DNA of 64,000 nt, from the NCBI GenBank assembly GCA_022264855.1, contig JABYQU010000013.1, positions 620,001 through 684,000 on the forward strand. The letters run 5' to 3'. This document shows positions 23,135-33,964 of this stretch, piece after piece. Position 1 is the stretch's first letter; every line of letters begins with the position of its first letter. The notes under the pieces are model-generated. The model was not told the DNA's origin. It saw only the letters and a list, made by a program, of their open reading frames with translations, and did not search any database. A program made the translations under genes and the position numbers. Origin of the DNA: Lenzites betulinus. Lineage: Eukaryota; Basidiomycota; Agaricomycetes; Polyporales; Polyporaceae.

Positions 23135-24400
23135 TCACGAAACGACCTCGCCCCAACTGCCCCATTCTCCCCCGACCTTTCTGACCTTGACTTTCTCCCC
23201 GCTCGGGCCAAAGTATGCCGCCCCGTACCATGCACGCATGTCCTCCTCGCCAAACGGCCCAAAGACCTCGCCTGCCTGGCCCGCCTCCGGCACGTCCCAC
23301 TTGTACTCGTACTTGACGTCCGCGGACGGCGGGATCCAGTTCGCGTCGACCTTGCCGGACGCGCGCACCGCGCGCACTAGTTCCTCGTACGTCTTGGAGT
23401 AGATGTCGGTGTCGCCGAGGGACAGGAGTGTGGACGCGTAGTGCGTGATCTCGTCGATCTCGGATAGCGCTTTGGGCACTGCGTCGACGTCCATCGCGCC
23501 TGCTACGGGGTCGCTCTTGGTTTTGTTGTTAGGTCTTGCAAATGGAGGGGTTAGTTCTGTGACAAGTAGCTTCATAGATGGATAGAATGACACACACCTC
23601 TTCTTGGCCGCGGGGGCATTCTTCTTTGCCTTTTGGCCGAGACGCTGCAGAGCTTCGAGTACAGTCTCGCCCTTCTTGAGCATCCCGACGAGCTGCTGCT
23701 CGATGTGGTCCTTTCCGCCCAGTTCCTGCAACTCGCGCTCCTCTGCCTCTTGGAGCTGCTTCTGGAGACGCTCCTGCGCTCTGTGCTGCTTGCGCGCCTT
23801 CTTGATCTCCTTCTCGTCCATGCCCTCCATCCAGCGATCGTGCACCGCGTGCGGGTCGAATGTGCGCACGTACGTCCCGTCCGAAGCGAACTTGCCCTCC
23901 TCCATCTCCTCGCGCATGTTGAACGACGACAGCTCGAAGCCCATGCCCGCCTTGCTGCGCCGGATCGCGTCGTCCTCGTCCTCCGGCTCCTCGTCCTCCG
24001 ACTCGTCCTCCCCGCCCGACCCGTCGGCGAACTCCTGGCCCTCAATGTCCCCCAGCCGCAGGAACTCTTCCTTCTTCTTCTTCCCGTTCTCCTTCTCTTC
24101 CTTTTCCTCCTTCTCCCCCATGGCGAACATGTCTTCGTCCTCGTCCGGCGCCGCGCCGGGCTTGCGGCTGTTGACGACGCCCTCGCCATCGTCGCTCGAG
24201 TCGGACTCGTACCCCTCGGTGTTCACGCGCCCCTTGCGCCGCGCGGACGGGTTCTCGAGCTGCGCGTCGACCTCCTCCTCAAACTTGGCGGGGTCGTCGG
24301 ACGGCTCGACGAACCGCGTCTTCTTGCGCGAGCCCTCCGCCGCGGCGGGCGTGTCTGGGGCGGATCCGGCCGCGCGTTTTTTCGCTGCTCGGGGTGGCAT
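23135..24400 (-). CDS. LIN1: Lin1/CD2BP2-like U5 snRNP protein (GYF domain)
   Basis: Homologue of the U5 snRNP-associated protein Lin1 (yeast) / CD2BP2 (52K, human), which binds Prp6-type partners in splicing. Two exons (24400-23598, 23534-23135) give 400 residues with a 63-nt intron that keeps the frame. The first 150 residues are acidic with a basic start (PRAAKKRAAG). The middle has the conserved block FELSSFNMREEMEEGKF and then DPHAVHDRWMEGMDEKEIKK, followed by a coiled coil. The C-terminus is a GYF domain: YEYKWDVP, then GEVFGPFGEEDMRAWYGAAY and FGPSGEKVKVRKVG, with the GPF(x)4M core. Because the intron length is a multiple of three, its retention would not break the protein. Confidence 0.88.
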   Translation of the reverse strand: MPPRAAKKRAAGSAPDTPAAAEGSRKKTRFVEPSDDPAKFEEEVDAQLENPSARRKGRVNTEGYESDSSDDGEGVVNSRKPGAAPDEDEDMFAMGEKEEKEEKENGKKKKEEFLRLGDIEGQEFADGSGGEDESEDEEPEDEDDAIRRSKAGMGFELSSFNMREEMEEGKFASDGTYVRTFDPHAVHDRWMEGMDEKEIKKARKQHRAQERLQKQLQEAEERELQELGGKDHIEQQLVGMLKKGETVLEALQRLGQKAKKNAPAAKKRCVSFYPSMKLLVTELTPPFARPNNKTKSDPVAGAMDVDAVPKALSEIDEITHYASTLLSLGDTDIYSKTYEELVRAVRASGKVDANWIPPSADVKYEYKWDVPEAGQAGEVFGPFGEEDMRAWYGAAYFGPSGEKVKVRKVGGEWGSWGEVVS

Positions 24401-25173
24401 GGTACGTTCAGGTATGTTCGTATGAAGAGCGGTCCGAGAGGCTATGTTTCAATGTGGTTGGCCGGCGCTGAGTCGAAGCAATCCTGAGCAATCTAATTCG
24501 GGTTGTTGGATAGACTCTCGCGTCGCGATCATGCGGCGTCCAGCGCTTGAGAGAGTTCCCACGCTTCCTTCATCCAGAGGCGCGAGCCCGTTGCGGATGC
24601 ACCATCATCATGTGTACCATGGTGGCACCAAGCTCAAAAGTCTTATGAACAGGCCAGACTAAGTCATCAACAACACAGTGAGCTCTATATAGTGTCTCTG
24701 ACACTGCCTACGGATGTAGATGGAGTGCTGAACCTCTACGCTGTACGTAGCTCGAGCGAAGCGGGTGAGACCGCATTCACTGACATCGAGGCACAGTGCA
24801 CACGCTCGACTTCTTCCGCGACTTTGAAGCCGGAATAGCAGCGTAACAAGAAGACATTGTTACTGAGACCATTGGCCCTCGTGAACAAGTGTAGCCCCCG
24901 ATCTTCCCATGCTGTCAGGCATGCGCGGCCTTGCATGGACCTCGATGACTGCCGCCGTCCCGCTTCGCCCATGCGCACGGCCAGTCTAGATAAATCCCGG
25001 CTCACATTGTATGGTTGCCGACCATGATGTAACGTTGCACAGGGCCGTCTGTGCAACCCTCTTTCATGACGGGGTCCCGAAAATGGCACCAATAGCTTCC
25101 GCGACATTCTTAAAGCCCGCACTTCCCATAGCCCGCAACTTGCCAATTCCCTCACGGATTTCAGCCTCCCCTC
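24401..25173. other. Divergent intergenic region (Lin1 / ICMT-like)
   Basis: About 770 bases between two divergent genes. I found no exon chain, RNA gene or repeat; it should contain both promoters. Confidence 0.5.
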
Positions 25174-25990
25174 ATGTCTCTCCTCTTAGCCCCAATTGTG
25201 GTTACACCCCTGCTAAAAGTGCCGCTGCTTCTCTCAAACGCAGCGTGCACTTACTATGGAATGAAACCTCCGACTCCGGTGGCCCAGCCCCAAGAGCGAG
25301 CAAAGTACGGGAAGGGTGACTGGATGGGCATGATATGGACACCTAATGTCATGGTCAACCTCGCCGTCTTTCTTCGGGTACGTTCAGAGCAAGAGCATGA
25401 GACATCCGAGCGACACCATTCTAATCCATGTATAGGGATCACTCTGCGGGGCTGCGGTGGTGGAGGCAGCAGCTTTGCTCGCCCAACACATCCCTTCTCC
25501 CCACTCCGATCGCCTGCTCTCTCATCTTTTTTACCACTCCGACGCAAGCCCAGACTCTCTCGCCGTCACGCCCATGTTTCTCGTCGGGTCCGCGCTCACC
25601 ATCGCGGGCGGCCTCATCCGCATTACGTGCCACCGTGCTCTCGGCCGCTTCTTCAGCTGGCAGCTATCGGTGCAGGACGGTCACAAGCTCATCACAACCG
25701 GCCCGTACTCCGTCGTGCGGCACCCCAGCTATTCCGGGTGGCTCCTCCTAGCTGCGGGGCAGCCGCTCACGCTATTGGGCCTGGGCTCGTACTACTTCGA
25801 GAGCGGGCTGTGGGGGTCTTCGTGGGGCAAGATCGCAGCGGGGACGGTTGTGGGCTATCTGGCGTTCGTGACCACCGTGCTTTGCCGCCGCATCAACACG
25901 GAGGACGAGGTGCTGAGCAAGGAGTTTGGGGAGGAATGGAAGTTGTGGGCGAAGGCCACGCCGTATCGGTTGATTCCTTACGTATACTGA
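25174..25990 (+). CDS. Isoprenylcysteine carboxyl methyltransferase (ICMT/Ste14 family)
   Basis: Membrane methyltransferase of the ER that methylates the prenylated C-terminal cysteine of Ras-like proteins and lipopeptide pheromones. Two exons (25174-25377, 25436-25990) give 252 residues, in the Ste14 range. Hydrophobic segments are seen at the N-terminus (MSLLLAPIVVTPLLKVPLLL), near 127 (MFLVGSALTIAGGLIRIT) and in the C-terminal half (GWLLLAAGQPLTLLGLGSYY; AAGTVVGYLAFVTTVLC). The SAM-binding signature is clear: TTGPYSVVRHPSYSGWLL, then RRINTEDEVLSKEFGEEW with the paired Glu residues and a final RLIPYVY. Basidiomycetes have several ICMT-like proteins, so this may be a paralogue rather than the main Ste14. 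Confidence 0.85.
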
Positions 25991-26835
25991 GGCCATAGGA
26001 ATAGCACGGTGTCTCAGTACAACCCTTCATCAGCCTGTCGCGAACATTCGAATCGTTACACGTGTAAGTGGTTCATCGGCGTTTTGTGGACGCATATCGC
26101 TCACGCTCATGATACAGGGTGATAGCTGAGAGCTGGCATATGTACACGTACATACACTAGGAAGAGCGCTCTCCTGGCAATGTGCCTACGATGGTATCAG
26201 AATCGTTTCGTAGTATCCGTCAACGAAGCGTTAGTGCGGCCTTCTCAGACCCCGAAGGGCCTCCATGCAAATTCATCTCTTCCCTCGCTAGGGTTCGGAT
26301 CAGCGTTGAAGAGCTCTTCCCAGCCAGCACTGACAGACGCCGTCTCTCGCCGTCAAGGCCAGGGGCTTCACGCCCGGCGAACTGATCAACAATTACGGCA
26401 CAAATATTCTAGAAAACATATGAATAGGACCTATCCTTCAATATGCGATACCCCGGTACCCGTCCATTGGCCGTCCATAGGTACTATGGGCTACGAGGTC
26501 TTCTCCTAGATTGATATACGTCATGCCTTCAGCATCGTGACATTAGTGTTCCGAACCGCCTTCAATACATACTTGACGGCCGTTTTCAGATAACCAAACT
26601 TACCGGGGCACTTGTTAGAATCGTCTGCAAGAACTCGGAGCAGGAATAGTTCGAAGCAGCAGACTACAACAGAATCCGATAAAGTGAATACACGGTATAG
26701 ATACAAGTTTCTCCCCGGGATTTGAAGGTATAGTGAGCTGTGGTATGGAGGTTGAAGATACATCAAAGCAAGTAACAAAAAACACAGAGCACCTAGGCGT
26801 CGAAGACGAAGGACTTGGACACACTAGGAAACACC
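25991..26835. other. Convergent intergenic region
   Basis: The ICMT-like gene and the DUF7918 gene converge here. I saw no exon with a supporting splice chain; the sequence is AT-richer than the genes and should contain two 3' UTRs. Confidence 0.5.
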
Positions 26836-28056
26836 TCAAGTCAAGTCGATCACTTCACCGTTCGAGCCGGACGGCACGCGTATAGGCGACAATTCCTGCT
26901 TTACGACAGTCTTCCCCTTCTTAGCGCGTTTCTTGGCCAGACGGTTCTGCACCAACGCCAGCTGTGCCTGTGGTACTGTGTTAGACGCCGACGGGAATTG
27001 AGCAACACCATGACGCACCTCCAATGTACCTTCATCGGCGTCGTCGTCGGTTATCGGCTCAGACTTCACTCTCACTCGGCCCTCTCGCTGGCGTTGGAGA
27101 TAGCTAGGACCGGCAGGGACGTTCGTCAACCGTGACGCCCGAGGATTGCCGGGAGGCGCTATGCCCTTTGCCCGTAATAATTCTGTGCATGCATGCTGAA
27201 ATTAGGATATGTTGGAGCGCAATCTTGGGCAAGGGCGGCATACCTAGTGGACGATACCGAAACAGGAGACGAGCGAAAGGGACCTCCTCCCTGCCGTATG
27301 GGGTGTAGACCACGACAGGTCTGATCGCAGCCGTCTCTCCAAGGCTACCGAACCAACTTGTCACAAACCTTATACAAAGAGTGGTAAAATATCCTTACGT
27401 GATGGCATGGACACCAGCCTTCTTGCTCGTCTCGTGGATAGGTCCGGTGTCGACAAAGTCACGTCCACGGTATAATTCTGTACTCTCAGCGAAGCCTGCA
27501 ACACGAGTCACCCGGATTTCAATGGACCCTAGTTCGTCACTGACGGGTCCGGCTACGTCGTCGTCATCTACCTCGAATGCATTGAGTGACTGGCAGCCTC
27601 GACACAGCCACGCTGAATGGAACATACCTGTGAGGACCAGATCGGCGAACCTGAACGGACGAATGGCGGCGCCCGAAACATATACGCCTTTACAAAGCCC
27701 GTGACCGTCCTTTCTTTGGGACATGGTCTGAGCGCAACGCCCATCCAAGTAGATATCAACGCTCATCGGGCATGGGCTTATCCAGTGGACAGTGAATTCC
27801 TAGAGAACACAACGCTGTCAATATTACCCGCGTTCCTAGAAGGCATGTTGTAGTCTGGGGGGTGAACTTCCGTCCGATATCAAGAGTGTATGTCTGTTCA
27901 GTTGGGGGCTTAAAGTACTGATATTACCTTGTGTACCTCGCTTGCGATCCAACCTGTCGCAATCTTGCCATCGTTTATACATACCTTGCCGAAGATCTCT
28001 AGATCGACATTGTCGCAGGCAATGGACGCTGAAAACCCTTTGAGAAAAAGAGGCAT
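26836..28056 (-). CDS. DUF7918-family protein (copy 2) with SUMO-type motifs
   Basis: Six exons (28056-27928, 27799-27628, 27567-27399, 27344-27244, 27182-27019, 26967-26836) give 288 residues in a closed frame. The N-terminus MPLFLKGFSASIACDNVDLE and the blocks EFTVHWISPCPMSVDIYLDG, DELGSIEIRVTRVAGF and FRYRPLELLRAKGIAPPG are the full DUF7918 domain (residues 1 to about 200). The basic tail carries VKSEP and VKQELSP, both of the psi-K-x-E type that SUMO ligases use, and the protein ends in GEVIDLT, a canonical SUMO-interacting motif (VIDLT). A nuclear, SUMO-linked role is an inference; no enzymatic motif is seen. The first intron (128 nt) is longer than the others. The next gene upstream (28360-30294) is a same-strand paralogue 303 bases away. 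Confidence 0.82.
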
Positions 28057-28359
28057 TTAGGACTGTTAGAGCGCGATTTATAGCAGACGTGCAGCGTGTC
28101 TGAGCCGAGGTAGATGGACCGATGATGGTAGTAGGTCAACACAGAATACGCAACTTGAGCGCTTGTTTAAAGCAAACCACCCACGGACACTACCGGAAGC
28201 TGGGTGGCGCTCTCAACTTTCGTCTCTGACACTTGCTGACATGGGCTGTATGAGTGCTTCTAGCTTCTAGCTGTGGAACCACTGAAGTATGTCATCCTCA
28301 TGGCGACCCATTGTCGCGTGAACTCAACTTGAAAAATTAGGTGTGGATAGTAACGAGCT

Positions 28360-30294
28360 TCACGTGGTAGGTTCTGCTTTGATCGTGTTCCCATGATCTG
28401 CCCCCGTTAGACCACTAGGTCGTAAATCTCTGGAACTGATGTGGACCTACGTGCTCAAGAGTATGATGAAAGCTGCTACGGCACGCAAACAAAATATAGC
28501 CGCGCACCTCTAAGATTGTCTCTTCGTCCTCATACTTCATATCCGTGTTCGGCATGAACGTTCGTTCTGGGCTTTCTTCCTTCTTGACAGGAGCAGCATG
28601 GTCGTTTCTGTCGCGTCGCGAAGTCCCGAAAATGGTGTGCTGGTTCCTCGAGGTAAGATGGACCTAGAAGTACCAGCCGGAATCAACAATGCGTATGTCC
28701 CATACATCCGGAGATGTTGCGAGCGAGTGCTTACCTCGAGCACGGGGTCTTCTATGTTGTCTTCTATCTCAACTTCGGCCTTAGGTTTGACGTCATCCTC
28801 TGACTCTGAAGGCACCGCTGCCCAAGAGACCGGATGCCCCACGGCCTCTGGCGAGGGCTCTCGCTTCACCGAGAATGCCTCTGGCTCCACCTTGAGGCGC
28901 GAAGGGCTAAGTCTGGATGTCGATGGCGGCGCATGGTAACCTCGAGAGCTCAGATGGACCTTGTGCGCTGCGTCAACTATCATACAAGGTGTAAATAATG
29001 TGCACATACCTCTACGATCTTCTCTTCTTCGAGCTCGCTGTCCATATCGATGTCGAGGGTCGTTGGGGCTAACGAAGGTGGGTCCAAGAACTCAGGACCA
29101 TCATCATGCACAGTTGGTTCGATGTCCATGCTAAGTTCAGCCGTGCTTGGATCGTTGAAGGTATGACCGTCAATGAATGGTATCTGCGCCATACCGATTC
29201 GTCAATGGGCTCCACAGCCGTACGTATTCGCGGCGAGACGCTCACCTCGTCATCGATACCTCTATTCTTCGAGTTGACAGTCTCTGGCGCAGGCTCTGAC
29301 CCTTCTGATATGCGCCGCCGTCGCTTGGAGGGACGCCGATCACTGGCAGATGTGTCGTCGGCCACTGAGCTTGTGGCAACGTTTCCCCGCACACGTTTAT
29401 GTTTCTTCGACGCTGATGTTGAGGCGGAAGCAGGTTGAGCGGGGGGTTTGATATCGTTTCCTTCTAAGACCTCTGTGCCCGAAATGAACACTTTGTACTT
29501 ATCCTGACGAGTTCCACCACCAGTTCGTTCTTCACCCACCTGTTGGTCGGTACAGGAACCGAAAGACCACATAGGGTTTGTCGTCGATGAGAATTGGCCG
29601 CATGACAGTTGCGTTACGCCTATTCTCCTTCATACCTACAATGCTGATGAGAACGGTATGTGAGTTCTCGCATTACGACTCATTAGAATTTAGGACATAC
29701 GAGGCGCTCTTTACGGATGCCCCTTTGGAGCTGACGCTGGGACCGCTGCTACTACCTCCCAAGCGTCTAGGACCAGTACCGGCGGCAGTCTTCGAAGGGA
29801 GGGGGACTGTGATAAAGTGGCGGACGCGCCGCAATCGAATTTCGACGACACCCAGTTCTTCACTATATGCTGCAGGAAGTACGTCGTCATCTACCTAACG
29901 AGTCAGTACGGGATGTCGTAGCTTGCGCATCAAAGTCTCCTTACCCGCAGCACGAACGTGTAGAAAATCCGAAGTCGCGTCCAATGGCACCTTCAGTCCG
30001 GTCGGTTTCGAAGCGCCTTTGACGTGAGATACGACCCCTATCCTCCGACCGTCGGTTCGGACTTCGACGGAAATATGACTGGGCGGTTTTGAATCAACCC
30101 AGTGGACTTTGTACTCCTATTATGCTGAGTAAGGCTTTCTGGGAAAGGTCATCCCAGGAAAGTTCACACACCGTTCCAGTGTCCACAGGTACGTAGCATG
30201 ACACAGTTTTGTCCTCGACCTTGACGCGGAGTTGCTCGAGCTCACGGCCGTCACAAGAGATGTATGCACCATAACCACGGTGCTTGAGTGGCAT
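28360..30294 (-). CDS. DUF7918-family protein (copy 3) with repeated C-terminal exons
   Basis: Nine exons (30294-30172, 30116-29945, 29890-29701, 29643-29540, 29472-29246, 29183-29010, 28959-28735, 28663-28508, 28446-28360) give 485 residues in a closed frame. The DUF7918 domain spans about residues 1-200 (KHRGYGAYISCDGREL; EYKVHWVDSKPPSHISVEVR; GVVEIRLRRVRHF; VVFRFLYRPTEVLEGNDI). The tail has a basic cluster (SDRRPSKRRRRIS, a likely nuclear signal) and an acidic exon. The last three exons each begin with V-H-(L/I)-(S/T)-S-R and are flanked by phase-0 introns; each carries psi-K-x-E sites (LKVEP, VKREPSP; VKKEESP; IKAEP). The seventh exon uses a CACAAG acceptor, the least certain junction. 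The 303 bases down to copy 2 hold nothing I recognise. Confidence 0.8.
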
Positions 30295-30578
30295 CTGTGG
30301 TGCTGATAGCTCCGCGGTAGAAGGTGAGTCAGTAAGTCGCAATCAGGTCGCGTTGCAAGCTCGGTAGCCTCGGACGCGACGCGGTCGCGAATTGTGGCCA
30401 ATCAGGAGCGTGACTGCGACGCCTGCCATTTTCAGCATGTGACCGCGGCACCCGATCCGATCTATACATCGCGCGTTGAGCCCGCACTCTTTCAGCTCTG
30501 AATTGAATCGTCTTACTACTGGCAGCATTGGTCGATACAGTGTAGCTTGACATCAATATCCACAGGAGTACTATAGAG

Positions 30579-33500
30579 ATGGCCTCCGACGAACAACTCC
30601 AAGCGTTTATCTCGCGGCATCGTGAATTGCTCAAGAAGGAACGAGAAGCTGAGATCGAACGTACCTCCCTATTGCTATCCAACTGCCCGCCGAAGCTCCT
30701 CGAACAGAAAGGGCTGGCTTTATGTGGCCTCGGAACGGCCTCCGTAGGTATTGGGCTCGGAGGCAAGACGTGTGTAGGCTTACAGTGATCTATAGTATCT
30801 GCTAGTATCTGACTGTACCGTAACCTTCACAGACTTGTAGAACTGGAACGCCCGACGGCCTATCATAGTACCCCAATCTTCCCTCCTCATTCGTTGAGGT
30901 AGGCGTTTCCTTCGCGAGACTTGATAATTTTGAAAATATGTCGAAGACCAGGCGATCTCGCTCGCATCGAAGAGCACACGACAACCACTGGCTCGAAGAA
31001 GCCGGCAAAATCGAAGAAAGCGAGCGCAACAGACAAATCCAGGGATGACAGCGTCGAAGGCGTCGTATATAAGGTGATCGAGGCGTTCCCACTGCGAATC
31101 GGCTTCGCTCACACCTTTCTTGACTAGGTGTCGGATACCAAGATCGTCGTTGCCGTAGATCCGCCAGAGACGAGCGGGGAAGATCTCAATATTCCTGAAC
31201 GCTGTCGTGTAGTTAAACTCGCGAACAGTGTCACTTACGACCGGTTAGAACATGTCTGACTCTGGTACAATCTTCGCACTAACCATGTTTCTCCAGAATG
31301 GACAAAGCACTCAATCAGCTCGAGAAAATCGTGTTACCCAACGCAGATGCTGTGAGTTCACATCAGGCTTGCAGGCATATGGCAGGTTCTTTTGGCACAA
31401 TAGCTCAATCGAATACAGAAAGATGACAAGTTTCTCCCGAAAATGACGCCTCTCGTGCGGGTTCTCATGGGAATGACGGCCCCGTCCGAACGTGTGCCCG
31501 TGAAAGACCTCAAGTTCTTCGATCCCTCGCTGAACGCAAGCCAGCAAGAGGCTATCCGCTTCGCAATTGGATCTCCAGAATTAGCTTGTATCCACGGCCC
31601 TCCAGGTACCACGGACCGTCCAACGTTGTGGAACTCTGAACTAATCTTTCCTAGGAACCGGAAAGACGCACACGCTGATAGAGCTCATCCGTCAACTGAC
31701 CATAGTCACTCCCGTTAATCCCAAACCTTTGCGACTACTGGTATGCGGAGCTTCCAATATGTCCGTGGACAATATCTTGGAAAGGCTTCTTGCCCTACCT
31801 GCGCCGGAGAATGGCGCGAAGCTGAAGGTCACGCGCATTGGCCACCCAGCCCGTGTTATGGCGCACGAGGGTGTGATAGAGGCGACGCTGGAGGTCCAGG
31901 CCAGCCGCAGTGATCAGGTACGCAGCTCTCTATCTCATTGGTGGTGCTACTAAACCAGGTTTTCGTAGGCTGCATTGGCCAAGGATGTGAAGAACGAGCT
32001 CGAGACAACACTTGGTATCCTGTCTGGTAAAGGCAAAGGCGCGAAGGGCAAGCCACCTCGTGGCCTGGAGCGCAAAAAGATGTGGGACGACGTGAGAGCG
32101 CTGAGGAAAGAGTAAGGCTGACTTCCGTCCATCGCCGTGGATAGCTACTTACCAAAATTCCCAAGGTATCGACAGCGCGAGGGCGGCGTAGTGCGCGGCG
32201 TGTTAAAGGATGCCCAAGTCGTCCTCGCCACTTGTCACTCTTCCGGAGGCAGACAGCTCTACTCCCAGGACTTCGATGTAGTCATCATCGACGAAGCGAC
32301 GCAAGCCATAGAAGCTGTACGCCCTTCCTCCCGATTGGTGGACGCATGCTGATACCTTCGCGCGACAGGTCTGCTGGGTGCCCATATTCAAAGCGCAGAA
32401 ACTGATCCTCGCAGGCGACCCCATGCAGCTCCCGCCTACGATCATCTCCATCGACAAACATGACAAGAAGAAATCAAAGACCGACGCGCCTTCTAAACCG
32501 ACCCAGCAAAAGAAGCCCGTTGCTCCCTCCAAAAATGCTAAGGCTTCTGACAGTGCCAAGCCCACTCCCGCAGAGGCGAGCAAGTCAGAGGACGATGGAT
32601 CAGCTTCCAGCGACGAGGAGGGCGACCCTGAGATCGCAGCCGATCCCGAGGAGCCCTTAAAGGCCACTCCTAGAGACCCCCGGAAGGCAGGTTCTCAGGC
32701 GGTCCTACGCCCTCCTCGGACACTCGAAACGACTCTCTTTGAGCGGCTTGAGAAAATGTACGGCCCGGGCATCAAGCGCATGTTGACTGTTCAGTACCGG
32801 TTCGTACAGTCTTCGCGTGGCGAAGTTTCGATAGCATACTCATATTCCTCTCAGGATGCACGCGAAAATCGCGACATTCCCGTCGAAAGTGATGTACCAC
32901 TCGCGGCTCACTTCCCACGAGTCCGTCAAGGCCCACCTGCTGCGCGACCTGCCGAACACCAAGGCTGAATCGGAGGACGACGAGAAGGAGATCCTCGGAA
33001 CCCCGGTGGTGTTCTATGACACTGCGGGGTGTGAGTATTTTGAGCGCGTCGAGGGGGACGGGGACGAGGGCAGCCGGTGTAATGAGAACGAGGCGTCTGT
33101 GGTCAAGATGTGGGTTGAGCAATTGGTACGTTTTCTTCCCAATATCGCAGTTGTTTGGATCACCATACCTATTTCTTCAGGCCGGCGCAGGCGTGCTACC
33201 TTCCCAGATAGCAGTCATCACACCGTACGTTGTCAGTCTACATCATACACGAAATGCTAACGAAGGTTCGATGCAGTTATCAGGCACAAGTAACGCTCTT
33301 GACCTCGCTCCTCCGTCCAGTGTACGGTCCCGAGCTCGAGATCGGCACCGTCGACGGGATGCAGGGGCGCGAGAAGGAAGCGGTCATCATCAGTCTCGTA
33401 CGCAGCAACGACAAGGTAAAAAAAATCGCTTCTGAGTCTTCACCCAAGATTGACCTCGTATGATACAGCGAGAGGTGGGATTCCTGAAGGACAAACGGAG

Positions 33501-33746
33501 GCTCAACGGTACGTGATTCGGCTGTCCTTATGGGGATTCAACTTATGGGGCCGCAGTCGCGATGACCCGTGCTCGACGGCATCTGGTAAGTGACAAGGTG
33601 TTCGCCGTAATCTCGCATCGAGGCTCACAGCTCCCCAGTGCGTCGTCGGCGACTCATCAACCGTACAACACGGCAGCCCCTTCCTCAAAAAATGGATGGC
33701 CTGGCTCGACGCAAACGCCGACGTGCGCTACGCAGGCTTAGAATAG
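30579..33746 (+). CDS. HCS1: IGHMBP2/Hcs1-type superfamily 1B DNA/RNA helicase
   Basis: Upf1-like 5'-3' helicase, homologue of yeast Hcs1 (DNA polymerase alpha-associated helicase A) and human IGHMBP2. Sixteen exons run from 30579-30769 to 33639-33746 and give 786 residues. Motifs are complete: I ([12 protein letters not shown], split by the 31606-31654 intron), II ([10 protein letters not shown]), III (AGDPMQLPP), IV (LTVQYRMHAKI), V ([20 protein letters not shown]) and VI ([10 protein letters not shown]). The N-terminal beta-barrel region ([22 protein letters not shown]) is as in IGHMBP2. A Lys/Asp/Ser-rich insert of about 80 residues sits after motif III. The R3H domain and zinc finger at the end of the human protein are missing, as in the shorter yeast form. 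The protein is translated from the first ATG. Confidence 0.93.
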
Positions 33747-33964
33747 ACCCCCACATTCAACGACACACGCACGAACAAGTATATCATGCAAACACGCGGA
33801 CGATGTATGTATGAATAGGATGTAGCGTCTACCACCCCGAGATTAGCCGTCTACAGTACCGTGATATCCCCTGTACAACTACACGCGGTCTCGTCACGAC
33901 TCGAGTCCAAAGGAAGCCCTACATATAGACCCGGGACAACGTTCTAATCTGAGGACAGTTCGGC

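Noticed and set aside
23604..24487. Two long + strand frames opposite Lin1
   Set aside because: Ser/Phe- and Leu/Val-rich shadows of the Glu/Lys-rich Lin1 frame on the other strand.
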